This document shows, piece by piece, positions 7,723 to 16,267 of a DNA stretch of 52,704 nt. The position numbers were made by a program, and so were the translations under genes. Numbering within the stretch: the first letter of the stretch is position 1; every line of letters starts with the position of its first letter. A model generated the notes under the pieces. It did not search any database. It worked only from the letters and a program-made list of their open reading frames with translations, and was not told the DNA's origin. Source of the DNA: Clostridia bacterium (GTDB taxonomy: Bacteria; Bacillota; Clostridia; TANB77; UBA1234); NCBI GenBank assembly GCA_017469465.1, contig JAFUGH010000011.1:1-52704 (forward strand). The letters are read 5' to 3'.

Positions 7723-9603
7723 ATGGATGAGAATATTATCATACCATTTTCTGAAGTGACCACTATGATAGAAAATGCTAATAAAGAAAATGGAAATACT
7801 TCTCATAATCCAGAAGCGATTAATTTTACAATTGCAGAAAAAGTATTAAAAGAGTATGCACTGAAAAATATTTTTCAATCTGATATATCAAAAGCACATC
7901 TTTTGGGTGAAATTCACATACATGATTTAGGAATGATAGATAGATTTTATTGTTCTGGTCATTCACCAGAATATGTCAAAAAGAATGGCTTAAAAAATAT
8001 TCCTACTATTTCTATAAATTCGAATCCGGCAAAAAATGCATATGTGTTAGCAAGACATATTTGTTGTTTTACTGAATTTCTTCAAACGCAGTTTGCTGGT
8101 GCTATTGGTTGGGAAGCAATTAATGTTTTTTTTGCTCCTTTTTTATTGAATATGAAATATCAAGAGATTAAGCAGGTTGCACAATCACTAATATTTGATT
8201 TAGCTCAGCTGACAGGAGGAAGAGGCGGTCAAGTTGCTTTTTCAGATTTCAATGTCTATATTTCTATTCCAGAACATTATAAGAAAGTGTATGCAATGGG
8301 ACCACAAGGAAAATATATGGTTATAGATAGCACAAAGAAAATATATAGGCTTGATACACAGGATGAAGCAAAAGAATTTGCAGAAAAAAATCATTTTAAG
8401 ATTTTAACTTATTCAGACTTTGAACAAGAATCTCGTTTATTTGCACAAGCAATTTTAGAAATTGTTGGAGAGGGAGATGCGAATAGGATGCCAATCCCAT
8501 TCCCAAAAATTAATTTGCATATCAATGAAGAAAGTTTTAAAGATGGTAGAGCTAGTCAATTGCTAATGAAAGCATGTGAAACTTCAAGTAAAAGTGGTTG
8601 CCCATATTTTATATTTGATAGAAATGCTTATTCAGTTTCTCAATGCTGTAGATTGAAGATAGATTTTACAGATGACGATAAGAAATTAATTAATACTCCT
8701 GAAGAATTAAGATTTGTTGGTGGTCAAAATGTATCGATAAACTTGCCAAATATTCCTTTAAAAGTCGGAAAAAATATGGATGACTTCTATCTAGAACTTG
8801 GAAAAAGAATGGAAATGGCGGCAAGAGCTCATATTCAAAGAAGAGATTATGTATGGAAAATAGCTAATATAAAAAATTCTCCAATAAGTTTTTATACGAA
8901 AGGTATGGATTTAAAACCGTATGTTAGATTAAAAAATATTTCTTATTTAATTGGTATTGTTGGACTTAATGAGTGCGTATATAACTTAATGGGAAAAGAG
9001 CTTCATGAATCAAATGAAGCGTATTTTTTAGGAATGGAAATAATATCTTTTATGTATCAAAAAACGAAGGAACTTTCTAAAAAATATGATATCGCAATAA
9101 AACTAGAGGAAACTCCTGCAGAAAGCACAGCAGGTAGATTTGCAAAATTAGACATACAACATTATGGTAAGAAAGCTTATCACAAACAAAATCAATTTGG
9201 CGTATACTATACTAATTCAGTTCATTTTGCTGCAGATAGTGATGTAGATTATATTACTCGAATTCAAAAACAATCAAAGTTTCATAGTTTAATTGAAGCG
9301 GGAAGCATGATTCATATATGGACTGGAAATAATGCACCTAGTCCAAACGCAATTTTTAAATTACTCGAAACAACATGGTATCAAACGAAATGTGTACAAT
9401 GGGTATTATCGCCAGAGTACACACTTTGTCATGATTGCAATATGAGGAGTAACGGACTTTTGGAAAAATGCCCAAACTGCGGAAGTAGAAATTTAAGAGG
9501 AGTTACAAGAATTACAGGTTACTATGTTTTTATTGATAAATTTAATCATTCAAAGCGTGCAGAACTTTCGGATAGAAGGCGAGAAAATATAGACATGAAC
9601 TGA
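7723..9603 (+). CDS. nrdD: Class III (anaerobic) ribonucleotide reductase, NrdD2-like
   Basis: Oxygen-sensitive glycyl-radical enzyme that reduces ribonucleoside triphosphates. At 626 aa it is shorter than the second NrdD in this window and lacks the N-terminal ATP-cone. Seen directly: IHDLGMID near the N-terminus, CFTEFLQTQFAGA, and a C-terminal zinc ribbon CHDC..CPNCGS followed by RITGYY, whose glycine is the expected radical site. It is followed by a small CxxC redoxin and a radical-SAM activase, the arrangement known for redoxin-dependent rather than formate-dependent class III enzymes. GGAGGTG precedes ATG 7723. Confidence 0.9.
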   Translation: MDENIIIPFSEVTTMIENANKENGNTSHNPEAINFTIAEKVLKEYALKNIFQSDISKAHLLGEIHIHDLGMIDRFYCSGHSPEYVKKNGLKNIPTISINSNPAKNAYVLARHICCFTEFLQTQFAGAIGWEAINVFFAPFLLNMKYQEIKQVAQSLIFDLAQLTGGRGGQVAFSDFNVYISIPEHYKKVYAMGPQGKYMVIDSTKKIYRLDTQDEAKEFAEKNHFKILTYSDFEQESRLFAQAILEIVGEGDANRMPIPFPKINLHINEESFKDGRASQLLMKACETSSKSGCPYFIFDRNAYSVSQCCRLKIDFTDDDKKLINTPEELRFVGGQNVSINLPNIPLKVGKNMDDFYLELGKRMEMAARAHIQRRDYVWKIANIKNSPISFYTKGMDLKPYVRLKNISYLIGIVGLNECVYNLMGKELHESNEAYFLGMEIISFMYQKTKELSKKYDIAIKLEETPAESTAGRFAKLDIQHYGKKAYHKQNQFGVYYTNSVHFAADSDVDYITRIQKQSKFHSLIEAGSMIHIWTGNNAPSPNAIFKLLETTWYQTKCVQWVLSPEYTLCHDCNMRSNGLLEKCPNCGSRNLRGVTRITGYYVFIDKFNHSKRAELSDRRRENIDMN

Positions 9604-9625
9604 AAAATGTAAAGGGAGGCTAACA

Positions 9626-9850
9626 ATGATAAAAGTATATGTACTACCCAATTGTCAGAGATGTGAAGAACTAAAAATGTATATGAAGAAAAACAATTTA
9701 GTGTATAAAGAATTGAATGTTGAGAAAAATCCTAAAGCATTGGCAAAGATAACAATGGAAGGGATAGAGCAATATCCTGTGATAGAAATAGATGGAAAAC
9801 TTTATTCTGATGATGTGAGTAGATTAAAGAAAATTGTGTCAGTATATTAA
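9626..9850 (+). CDS. Glutaredoxin/NrdH-like redoxin
   Basis: A 74-aa thioredoxin-fold protein with the active site CQRC at residues 10-13, the cis-Pro segment QYPVIEIDG, and a short C-terminal helix. It lies 22 bp after the class III reductase gene behind AGGGAGG, in the same apparent operon. The likely role is electron donor to that reductase (inference from known NrdD2-NrdH pairs). Confidence 0.85.
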   Translation: MIKVYVLPNCQRCEELKMYMKKNNLVYKELNVEKNPKALAKITMEGIEQYPVIEIDGKLYSDDVSRLKKIVSVY

Positions 9851-9958
9851 TTTTACACAGAAGAGACGGAGAAATGTGGACATGAGGACGTCTAGAACCA
9901 CTGAAAAAGTCACAATCGTAGTGGCCGAACAGTGTTCGACATAAAACAAAAAATCAAT

Positions 9959-10037
9959 GCCAATGGGGACGGAGTTTTTGGCATCAAATCCCTTTTTCGT
10001 TCCGAGATTTGATGCCAAAAACTCCGTCCCCATTGGC
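9959..10037. repeat. Long perfect inverted repeat (32-bp arms)
   Basis: The arms at 9959-9990 and 10006-10037 are exact reverse complements around a 15-nt loop. They contain GGGGACGGAG, shared with the repeats at both window ends. It sits between the redoxin gene and the activase gene, a few bases before the latter's coding region, so the mRNA would form a very stable hairpin there. Confidence 0.9.
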
Positions 10038-10073
10038 TAGATGAAATCTAATTTATCAAAAAGGAGAATGAAA

Positions 10074-10740
10074 TTGATTAAAGCAGTTATATGGTCTAGC
10101 ATGGTGGATTATCCACATAATATTTGCACTACATTGTTTACATGTGGCTGTAATTTTAATTGTGAGTATTGTTATAATAAAAATCTTTTAAAAGAAAAAA
10201 CGTTAAAATTGGAAGAAGACATTTTACCCAAATTACTAGAAAGAAAAAATTTCATAAATCATATTATTATTTCTGGTGGGGAATGTACTGTTTCGAATGA
10301 TTTTTTAGAGATAATAAATAGATTATATGAAAATAATTTTAAAATAGGAATTCAAACAAATGGATATAGACCAGACATCATTGAAAAGGTTATTAAAAAA
10401 TTAGATTATATAGGCATGGATATTAAAAATGATTTTGAAAACTATGATAAAATTTCACGGTGTACATGTTGATGTGGAAAAAATAAAAGAATCAATTAAA
10501 ATAATATTAAAAAGTAATGTTTACTATCAATTTAGAACCACGGTATATCCTAAATATGTAAGTGCACAAAATGTTGAAAGGATAGCAAAATATTTGAAGC
10601 AAGTAGGTGCGAAAGAATATATGCTACAAAATTATTTTGACTATGATAATAAAGTCAAACCATATTCTCCAAAAGAGTTAGAAGAAATGGCGGAAAAATG
10701 TAAAGTATATATACCAACTACCATAGCAGGAATAATCTAA
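10074..10740 (+). CDS. Anaerobic RNR-activating radical SAM protein, read through a CGG +1 frameshift
   Basis: NrdG-type activase that would install the glycyl radical on the reductase at 7723. The radical-SAM cysteines are CNFNCEYC. TTG 10074 is chosen as start because AAGGAG (10061-10066) lies 7 nt upstream; ATG 10068 and 10041 are alternatives. The first frame stops at 10470-10472. The in-frame CGG at 10458-10460 is the break: skipping c10458 gives ..DKIS-G-VHVDVEKIKES.., the expected continuation, to 10740 (about 221 aa). All other motifs are intact, which argues against an old pseudogene. Confidence 0.82.
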
Positions 10741-10844
10741 TTATATAAAGAATAGAATGAATAAACACAAGCAATAATTATCAGAATATATTTTGTTAAC
10801 TTAAATAAATAGTTAAATAAATTTGTAAAAAAATAAATTTTTTG

Positions 10845-10873
10845 TTGACATTAATAATAAATTAAGTTATACT
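10845..10873 (+). promoter_or_regulatory. Promoter of the tRNA pair
   Basis: TTGACA at 10845-10850 and TATACT at 10868-10873 with 17-bp spacing, 18 bp before tRNA-Met. Confidence 0.75.
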
Positions 10874-10890
10874 AACATTTGTCAGCTGAT

Positions 10891-10967
10891 GGATCTTTAG
10901 CTCAGTTGGTTAGAGCAACCGGCTCATAACCGGTCGGTCCGGGGTTCGAGTCCCTGAAGATCCACCA
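10891..10967 (+). tRNA. tRNA-Met (anticodon CAT)
   Basis: The cloverleaf is clear: acceptor GGATCTT/AAGATCC, D-arm GCTCAGTTGGTTAGAGC, anticodon loop CTCATAA, T-arm with GGTTCGAGTCC, and encoded CCA. It looks like the elongator type; a lysidine-modified Ile2 tRNA also has CAT but fits less well. Confidence 0.93.
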
Positions 10968-10988
10968 CTAACTTAAGTAAATAGTAAT

Positions 10989-11073
<85 letters not shown>

Positions 11074-11078
11074 TAAAA

Positions 11079-11107
11079 AATAGTCGTGCAAAGCACGGCT
11101 ATTTTTT
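11079..11107 (+). terminator. Terminator after the tRNA genes
   Basis: AATAGTCGTGC and GCACGGCTATT form a stem followed by a T-run. Its right half belongs to a 71-bp segment duplicated at 11244-11314. Confidence 0.85.
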
Positions 11108-11161
11108 ATGTGGTATGCAGGGGTGAGATTCGAAAAGTCGTAGGAGTTGGCAGAGCGGAGC
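11091..11161 (+). repeat. 71-bp direct repeat, copy 1
   Basis: Identical over 71 bp to 11244-11314. It starts inside the tRNA terminator and ends at GGCAGAGCGGAGC. The segment between the copies contains GATCGAATCCACCC, which resembles a tRNA T-arm, so the duplication probably came from recombination around the tRNA-Tyr locus. Confidence 0.9.
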
Positions 11162-11243
11162 GATAGACAACGAGTAGAAACAGTCCAGTGGACTGTTTCG
11201 TTACGACGCGGATCGAATCCACCCAAAGAAGAGCGAGAAGAAA

Positions 11244-11314
11244 AAGCACGGCTATTTTTTATGTGGTATGCAGGGGTGAGATTCGAAAAGTCGTAGGAGT
11301 TGGCAGAGCGGAGC
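11244..11314 (+). repeat. 71-bp direct repeat, copy 2
   Basis: Second identical copy, 153 bp after the first. The foreign-looking small gene at 11421 begins about 100 bp downstream with its own promoter. No integrase lies nearby. Confidence 0.9.
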
Positions 11315-11333
11315 TATCTTAAAACACTATTTT

Positions 11334-11362
11334 TTGACAAATAATGATTAATGTGCTATAAT
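11334..11362 (+). promoter_or_regulatory. Promoter of the 63-aa gene
   Basis: TTGACA at 11334-11339 and TATAAT at 11357-11362 with 17-bp spacing. Confidence 0.8.
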
Positions 11363-11420
11363 ATACATGGTTTGAACCTATCAAATACTTGCAAGGTTAT
11401 TGCGAGAAAAGGAGGATTAG

Positions 11421-11612
11421 ATGTTTAAAGAAACTTTTAGGTCTAATTTTTGGGGTACCAAGACTCGGGCACAAGAAATCTTGTGCGAGATTCGTGCACT
11501 CCATTCCGAAGAGAAGGGATGGCATGAAGATGATGCTTATCTTGAGGAAAGGGTAAGCAAAAATGGTACGAAAGAGTATCGTGCCGTACGTGTTCATCAC
11601 AAGGAAGATTGA
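11421..11612 (+). CDS. Small soluble charged protein (63 aa), unknown
   Basis: Not recognised. Highly charged and apparently helical at the N-terminus (RAQEILCEIRALHSEEKGW), with a short strand-rich end. AAAGGAGG precedes ATG 11421. It is a single-gene unit with a strong promoter and a clean terminator at 11618. Codon use (GGTACC, CGTGCCG, and CGG for Arg at 11466-11468) is unlike neighbouring murF and like the cassette at 1847-3255, suggesting the same foreign origin. Confidence 0.6.
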   Translation: MFKETFRSNFWGTKTRAQEILCEIRALHSEEKGWHEDDAYLEERVSKNGTKEYRAVRVHHKED

Positions 11613-11617
11613 ACCTT

Positions 11618-11652
11618 AAAGACTGTTGACAATTATGTCGACAGTCTTTTTC
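11618..11652 (+). terminator. Terminator of the 63-aa gene
   Basis: AAAGACTGT and ACAGTCTTT arms, an inner GAC/GTC pairing, and five T. Confidence 0.85.
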
Positions 11653-11735
11653 CTTTTTAGAAAGAATTTCTTTTCAAAAAAACAATAATGCGATACAATG
11701 CATATAAATGAAATAAAAGATGGGAGAATGATGAG

Positions 11736-13151
11736 ATGGATGTAAGGGTAAAAGATATCATAAAAATATGTAATGGGACATTAATTTGCGGAAACGAAGA
11801 AACAATTTGTGAGAACTTTTCGAAAGACACTAGAACAATACAAAAAAATGATACTTATGTTGGGATAAAAGGTGAGAGATTTGACGGTAATTGTTTTTAT
11901 GAAGATGCGTTAGAAAAAGGGGCAAAAGTTTGCATCTTACAAAACATGGAGATATTAGACGAAGTGAAAAAAAAATATGAAGATAGATGCATTATCTTAG
12001 TAGAAGATACAATAAAAGCAATTCAACAAATAGCATCTTATAAAAGAGATTTATACAATATTCCAGTAGTTGCTGTAACAGGGAGCGCAGGAAAAACAAG
12101 TACGAAAGATATGATAGCTAGTGTAGTTGGGACTTCTTATAATGTTTTAAAAACAGCAGGCAATTTAAATAATCATATAGGAGTACCAATGACAATCTTG
12201 GGGTTGAAAAAACATAATGCATTAGTAGTAGAAATGGGTATGAATAATTTAGGAGAAATCAGTGTACTTTCAAAAATTGCCAAACCTAATATTGCAGTGA
12301 TTACCAATGTGGGAACGGCACATATTGGAAATTTGGGTTCTAGGGAGAATATTTTGAAAGCAAAATTGGAAATAGTAGAAGGCTTAAAAGAGGATGGTAT
12401 TTTAATTATTAATAATGATAATGACTTATTACATGAATGGCAAAAGGACCAAAAAGGGAATTTAAAAATAGAAACTTATGGGATAGAAAATGACAGTAAC
12501 TTAACTGCTTTGAACATACAATTAGAAGATAATTCTAGTAATTTTTATGTACATTTTAAGCAAAATGAAAATAATCGAATGGATGATGAAAATATATTGG
12601 TTCCAGTAGGAGGACTACATTTTATATATAATGCATTATGCGCAATTGCGGTTGGTAAAATTCTTGGAATTTCAATGGAGAAAATAAAAATAGGAATTGC
12701 TAATTTTGAATTAAGTAAAAATAGAATGGAAATTGAAAAAACAAATGGTGTGACTATTGTAAATGATTGCTATAATGCTAATTTTGATTCTATGAAGGCG
12801 GCTTTGGAAAGTGTTTCAAAAATGGAAGGCAAAAGAAGAATTGCAATACTTGGTGACATGTTAGAACTAGGAGAGTTTTCAAAGGAATTACATAATAAAG
12901 TTGGGCTAGAAGTAGTGAAAAATAATATTGACATATTAGTTACAGTTGGAAAAGAAGCAGAAAACATTGCTAATATTGCTTGTGAAAAGGGAATGAATGA
13001 AACATATACCTTAAAAAGCAATGAAGAAGCAATTAATCTGATGAGAAGCATTGTAAAAAATGGAGACATAATATTAATAAAAGCTTCTAATGGTATGAAA
13101 TTTATAGAAATTGTGAATTCACTAAAAGAAATGGTTCTTAAAAAACTATGA
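11736..13151 (+). CDS. murF: UDP-N-acetylmuramoyl-tripeptide--D-Ala-D-Ala ligase MurF
   Basis: Cytoplasmic Mur ligase that adds D-Ala-D-Ala to the peptidoglycan precursor. The 471-aa protein has an N-terminal substrate domain with FSKDTRTIQKNDTYVGIKG, the ATP-binding loop VTGSAGKTSTKD (near residue 115), NAGNLNNHIGVP-type substrate contacts, and the C-terminal motif VNDCYNANFDSM with ILGDMLELGE. GGGAG precedes the ATG. It is native in composition and contains no in-frame CGG. Confidence 0.93.
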   Translation: MDVRVKDIIKICNGTLICGNEETICENFSKDTRTIQKNDTYVGIKGERFDGNCFYEDALEKGAKVCILQNMEILDEVKKKYEDRCIILVEDTIKAIQQIASYKRDLYNIPVVAVTGSAGKTSTKDMIASVVGTSYNVLKTAGNLNNHIGVPMTILGLKKHNALVVEMGMNNLGEISVLSKIAKPNIAVITNVGTAHIGNLGSRENILKAKLEIVEGLKEDGILIINNDNDLLHEWQKDQKGNLKIETYGIENDSNLTALNIQLEDNSSNFYVHFKQNENNRMDDENILVPVGGLHFIYNALCAIAVGKILGISMEKIKIGIANFELSKNRMEIEKTNGVTIVNDCYNANFDSMKAALESVSKMEGKRRIAILGDMLELGEFSKELHNKVGLEVVKNNIDILVTVGKEAENIANIACEKGMNETYTLKSNEEAINLMRSIVKNGDIILIKASNGMKFIEIVNSLKEMVLKKL

Positions 13152-13181
13152 TAGGTTTTGTCGAAAAAAGATACAATTTGT

Positions 13182-13210
13182 TTTACAAATTACATAATTC
13201 GTGATATAAT
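13182..13210 (+). promoter_or_regulatory. Promoter of the Clp/M41 fusion gene
   Basis: TTTACA at 13182-13187 and TATAAT at 13205-13210, 17-bp spacing. A 65-bp leader ends in AGGAGGGAG. Confidence 0.75.
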
Positions 13211-13274
13211 GCAGCCGTGTTGAATAACACTTTTGAAATAAACCATAACTATAATTAGTTAGGAGGGAGTAAGT

Positions 13275-15263
13275 ATGATGTTTAAAGTTTGGATATCTGA
13301 GAAAACAATCAATATGCTGGATAGATGCAAGGGTAAGCTTGATTATTGGCATTTTGATGCTATTAATTCACCTATTTTGCTCGATCAGATTGCCTATAGC
13401 GATTGTTATTTGGAACCATATCTTTTGGCAGAGGGTATGGATGAGGAAGATGATATTCATGATTATACATCAGACTTCTTAACATTGAGAAGATCAGCTA
13501 ACAAAGTGCAAGACAAATCGAAAGAAAGTTCAAAAGATGCTGCTGATAGTAATGAAAACGAAGAGGACAATCCTACTCAATTGTATAGAACGGAAGCATT
13601 TTCAGATGTTACTTTTGATGATGAAAAAGGAAATAAACATTATTATACCGTGGCTGAAGAAGTATATAGTATCATTACGCAAGCTGTAGAAATTTGCATA
13701 GAAAAGAAGTTTCCTTGTATAGAACCTATTCACATACTCGCTGCAATGTTTGATGTTGAAGATATTACTTTGCAAGATTTGTTCTCAGAACTTGGGATGA
13801 ACTTTCAACTGGCAAGAAAATACTTTACGAGTGATGAAGTATATAAGTTGGAAGTTATTCCTTATTCTCTTTCGGGGTTTATGTCATGTTTGAATGAGAA
13901 AGTAGATGTCAGAAAACCTTGCGAAATTCTGATGCGTGATAAAGAAGTGGAGCAGATTTGGAATATTTCGCTGAAGAAAAATAAACGGAATACGGTTATT
14001 GTTGGCGAAGCTGGTGTTGGTAAATCTGCATTGATTGAAAAAATGACGTATGAAATCGTGAAGGGGACTTGCCCAGAAAGATTTAAGAATTTCTCTGTTA
14101 TTAGTTTGGATGTCAATAGTTTAATTGCTGGTACTACGTATAGAGGACAGGCAGAAGAAAGAATTAAGCAGTTAATTAAGTTCCTGGAAGAACGAGATAA
14201 CGTCATTTTGTTTATTGATGAAGTACACACCATTTTGGGAGCAGGTTCATGCTTCGAAGGTGAAATGGACTTGTCGAATGCACTAAAGCCCATTTTGGCT
14301 CGTGGTGATACCATCGTGATTGGTGCTACTACTGACGAGGAATATGAACGATACTTTGCTAGAGATGCAGCACTCTCCCGCCGCTTTGAAAAAGTGGTGG
14401 TAGAAGAACCTGTTTCTAGCAAGGTATATCCTATGATTAAAAACAAAATACGTGTTCTTTCTGAATTTCACCATGTCAAAATTACAAAAGCAATGGTGGA
14501 ATACATTATTATGATTGCACATTGCTTTGCTTTTGAAAAAAAGAATCCTGATAAAACACTAGACTTGATTGATAGGAGCATGGTCGTTGCATATCGAAAG
14601 GGAAAAGACCAAGTTGATAAGGAATGTGTACTTGCCAACTTTGGTATATTCTTTGAACTCTTTGAAGGAATGGAAGAAGATTCTCGTAAAGAAGTTGCTT
14701 ATCATGAAGCAGGGCACTATCTTGTTGGCAAATTATCTGATAAGCTAGTACAATATCAAATGCTTGCAGTTTCCATTATGCCGGCAGAAGATTACTTGGG
14801 AGTTACTTGCTATGAATTTCGTAAAGATAAGGTACCTTTTACCAATAAAGATTATTACATTGATGAAATTGCATTTTCTCTTGGTGGAAGGGTTGCTGAA
14901 AAACTATTCAGAAAAGTATATACTAGTGGAGCATGTGCTGATTTGAATAGTGCTACTCGCAGAGCCTTCCAAGTTGTTTCACAATTTGGTATGACTAGTA
15001 AAGAAAATGGTGAACGAAATGTAATTTTCTTGAACTCTGAAAATTATCCAATGTTTTCAGAAAAGTCCATAAATATGGTAAATGAAGAAGTACAAGCTTT
15101 GGTAGATATTGCTTACAAAAGGGCAGAACACATTATTGAAGAGCACAAAGAGTTGCTTGAAATTATTGTGACCAAACTTCTTGGAAAGCAAATTATGAGC
15201 GAAGCGGAACTTGATAGAGTTTGTCAGCAATATTTTAAGAAAAAAAATAGACAAAAGAAGTAA
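13275..15263 (+). CDS. Clp-N / AAA+ / M41 peptidase fusion protein
   Basis: A 662-aa ATP-dependent protease-like protein with an unusual domain order. Residues ~1-110 are acidic and unrecognised. Residues ~120-190 resemble a Clp N-domain (CIEPIHILAAMF). A ClpB/ClpC D1-type AAA+ module follows, with Walker A GEAGVGKS (near 244), Walker B VILFIDEVHT and arginine finger ALSRRFE. The C-terminal third is an FtsH-type M41 zinc peptidase: HEAGH near residue 480 and SGACADLNSATRRAF, whose Asp fits the third zinc ligand. No transmembrane helix is visible, unlike FtsH, and Clp ATPases normally recruit ClpP instead. Codon use is foreign, with one CGG read as Arg (13986-13988, KNKRNTV). ATG 13275 or 13278 starts it after AGGAGGGAG. 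Confidence 0.85.
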   Translation: MMFKVWISEKTINMLDRCKGKLDYWHFDAINSPILLDQIAYSDCYLEPYLLAEGMDEEDDIHDYTSDFLTLRRSANKVQDKSKESSKDAADSNENEEDNPTQLYRTEAFSDVTFDDEKGNKHYYTVAEEVYSIITQAVEICIEKKFPCIEPIHILAAMFDVEDITLQDLFSELGMNFQLARKYFTSDEVYKLEVIPYSLSGFMSCLNEKVDVRKPCEILMRDKEVEQIWNISLKKNKRNTVIVGEAGVGKSALIEKMTYEIVKGTCPERFKNFSVISLDVNSLIAGTTYRGQAEERIKQLIKFLEERDNVILFIDEVHTILGAGSCFEGEMDLSNALKPILARGDTIVIGATTDEEYERYFARDAALSRRFEKVVVEEPVSSKVYPMIKNKIRVLSEFHHVKITKAMVEYIIMIAHCFAFEKKNPDKTLDLIDRSMVVAYRKGKDQVDKECVLANFGIFFELFEGMEEDSRKEVAYHEAGHYLVGKLSDKLVQYQMLAVSIMPAEDYLGVTCYEFRKDKVPFTNKDYYIDEIAFSLGGRVAEKLFRKVYTSGACADLNSATRRAFQVVSQFGMTSKENGERNVIFLNSENYPMFSEKSINMVNEEVQALVDIAYKRAEHIIEEHKELLEIIVTKLLGKQIMSEAELDRVCQQYFKKKNRQKK

Positions 15264-15270
15264 AATGAAA

Positions 15271-15307
15271 ACATCCTCACAATTTTATTGTGAGGGTGTT
15301 TTTTTAA
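15271..15307 (+). terminator. Terminator of the Clp/M41 gene
   Basis: ACATCCTCAC pairs with GTGAGGGTGT around AATTTTATT, followed by seven T. Confidence 0.9.
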
Positions 15308-15440
15308 ATAAGAACAATTACATTGAATAGTTTTTTGAAAAAAAGATAATTTGATATCGATAATAAAATGTGATAAGGTAAATAGTGATAATATTTTTTT
15401 GTGTAAGAAAATAATATATGTATCAGATGGGGGAAAACGT

Positions 15441-16241
15441 ATGAGTAAATTTAGTAAAATGATGGTGAAAAAATACAAAGAAACGAGAAAAAGTGCACTT
15501 TTTATATATCTATTTTTAAGAGCACTTGTAATAATTTGTGCAATAAGGGAAACAATAAAAGGGAATTATGGAAATACTTTTTTATGTGCACTTTCACTTA
15601 TTTTATTTACAATTCCTACTCTTATAAAAGATAAATTTAAAATAGAATTACCAAATGTATTAGAAGCAATAATCTATATTTTTATATTCGCAGCAGAAAT
15701 ATTAGGAGAGATTAATAATTTCTATGGAATCATTCCATATTGGGATACGATATTGCATACTTTGAATGGCTTCCTATGTGCGGGAGTTGGATTCTCTTTG
15801 GTGGATTTATTAAATAATAATAGTAAAAGAATTAGTTTGAGCCCATTATATGTTGCAATAGTTGCTTTTTGTTTTTCAATGACAGTGGGCGTTTGCTGGG
15901 AATTTTTTGAATATGCAGCAGATGAAATAGTAAGAACAGACATGCAGAAAGATGCAATTGTTTCATCAATATCATCAGTAAAATTAAATGATAATAAAGA
16001 AAACAAAGCAGTTGTCATTAAAAATATCACATCTACAGAAATAAAAACAGTAAATGGAAAAAATTATATTATCAAAGGTGGATATTTAGACGTAGGAATT
16101 CATGACACAATGAAAGACTTATTTGTTAATTTAATCGGAGCTACAGTGTTTAGTATAATTGGATATATTTACGTTAAATTGAGAGATAAAAATGGATTTG
16201 CAAGTAATTTTATCCCACAAAAGATGGAAAGTGATAAGTGA
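15441..16241 (+). CDS. Polytopic membrane protein, YjdF/DUF2238-like
   Basis: A 266-aa integral membrane protein with about six hydrophobic helices. The segment YWDTILHTLNGFL and VCWEFFEYAADEI resemble the conserved YjdF (DUF2238) core; function unknown. The ATG at 15441 follows GATGGGGG; codons open further upstream lack a ribosome-binding site. A soluble insert (about residues 165-215) separates the last helices. The next gene starts 26 bp downstream and is probably co-transcribed. Confidence 0.7.
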   Translation: MSKFSKMMVKKYKETRKSALFIYLFLRALVIICAIRETIKGNYGNTFLCALSLILFTIPTLIKDKFKIELPNVLEAIIYIFIFAAEILGEINNFYGIIPYWDTILHTLNGFLCAGVGFSLVDLLNNNSKRISLSPLYVAIVAFCFSMTVGVCWEFFEYAADEIVRTDMQKDAIVSSISSVKLNDNKENKAVVIKNITSTEIKTVNGKNYIIKGGYLDVGIHDTMKDLFVNLIGATVFSIIGYIYVKLRDKNGFASNFIPQKMESDK

Positions 16242-16267
16242 CATGACGAAATGATGACGGAGGGATA

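Noticed and set aside
10074-10740. nrdG-like gene as an ordinary pseudogene
   Set aside because: Its only defect is the CGG +1 break shared with seven other genes; all motifs and the downstream sequence remain family-like.
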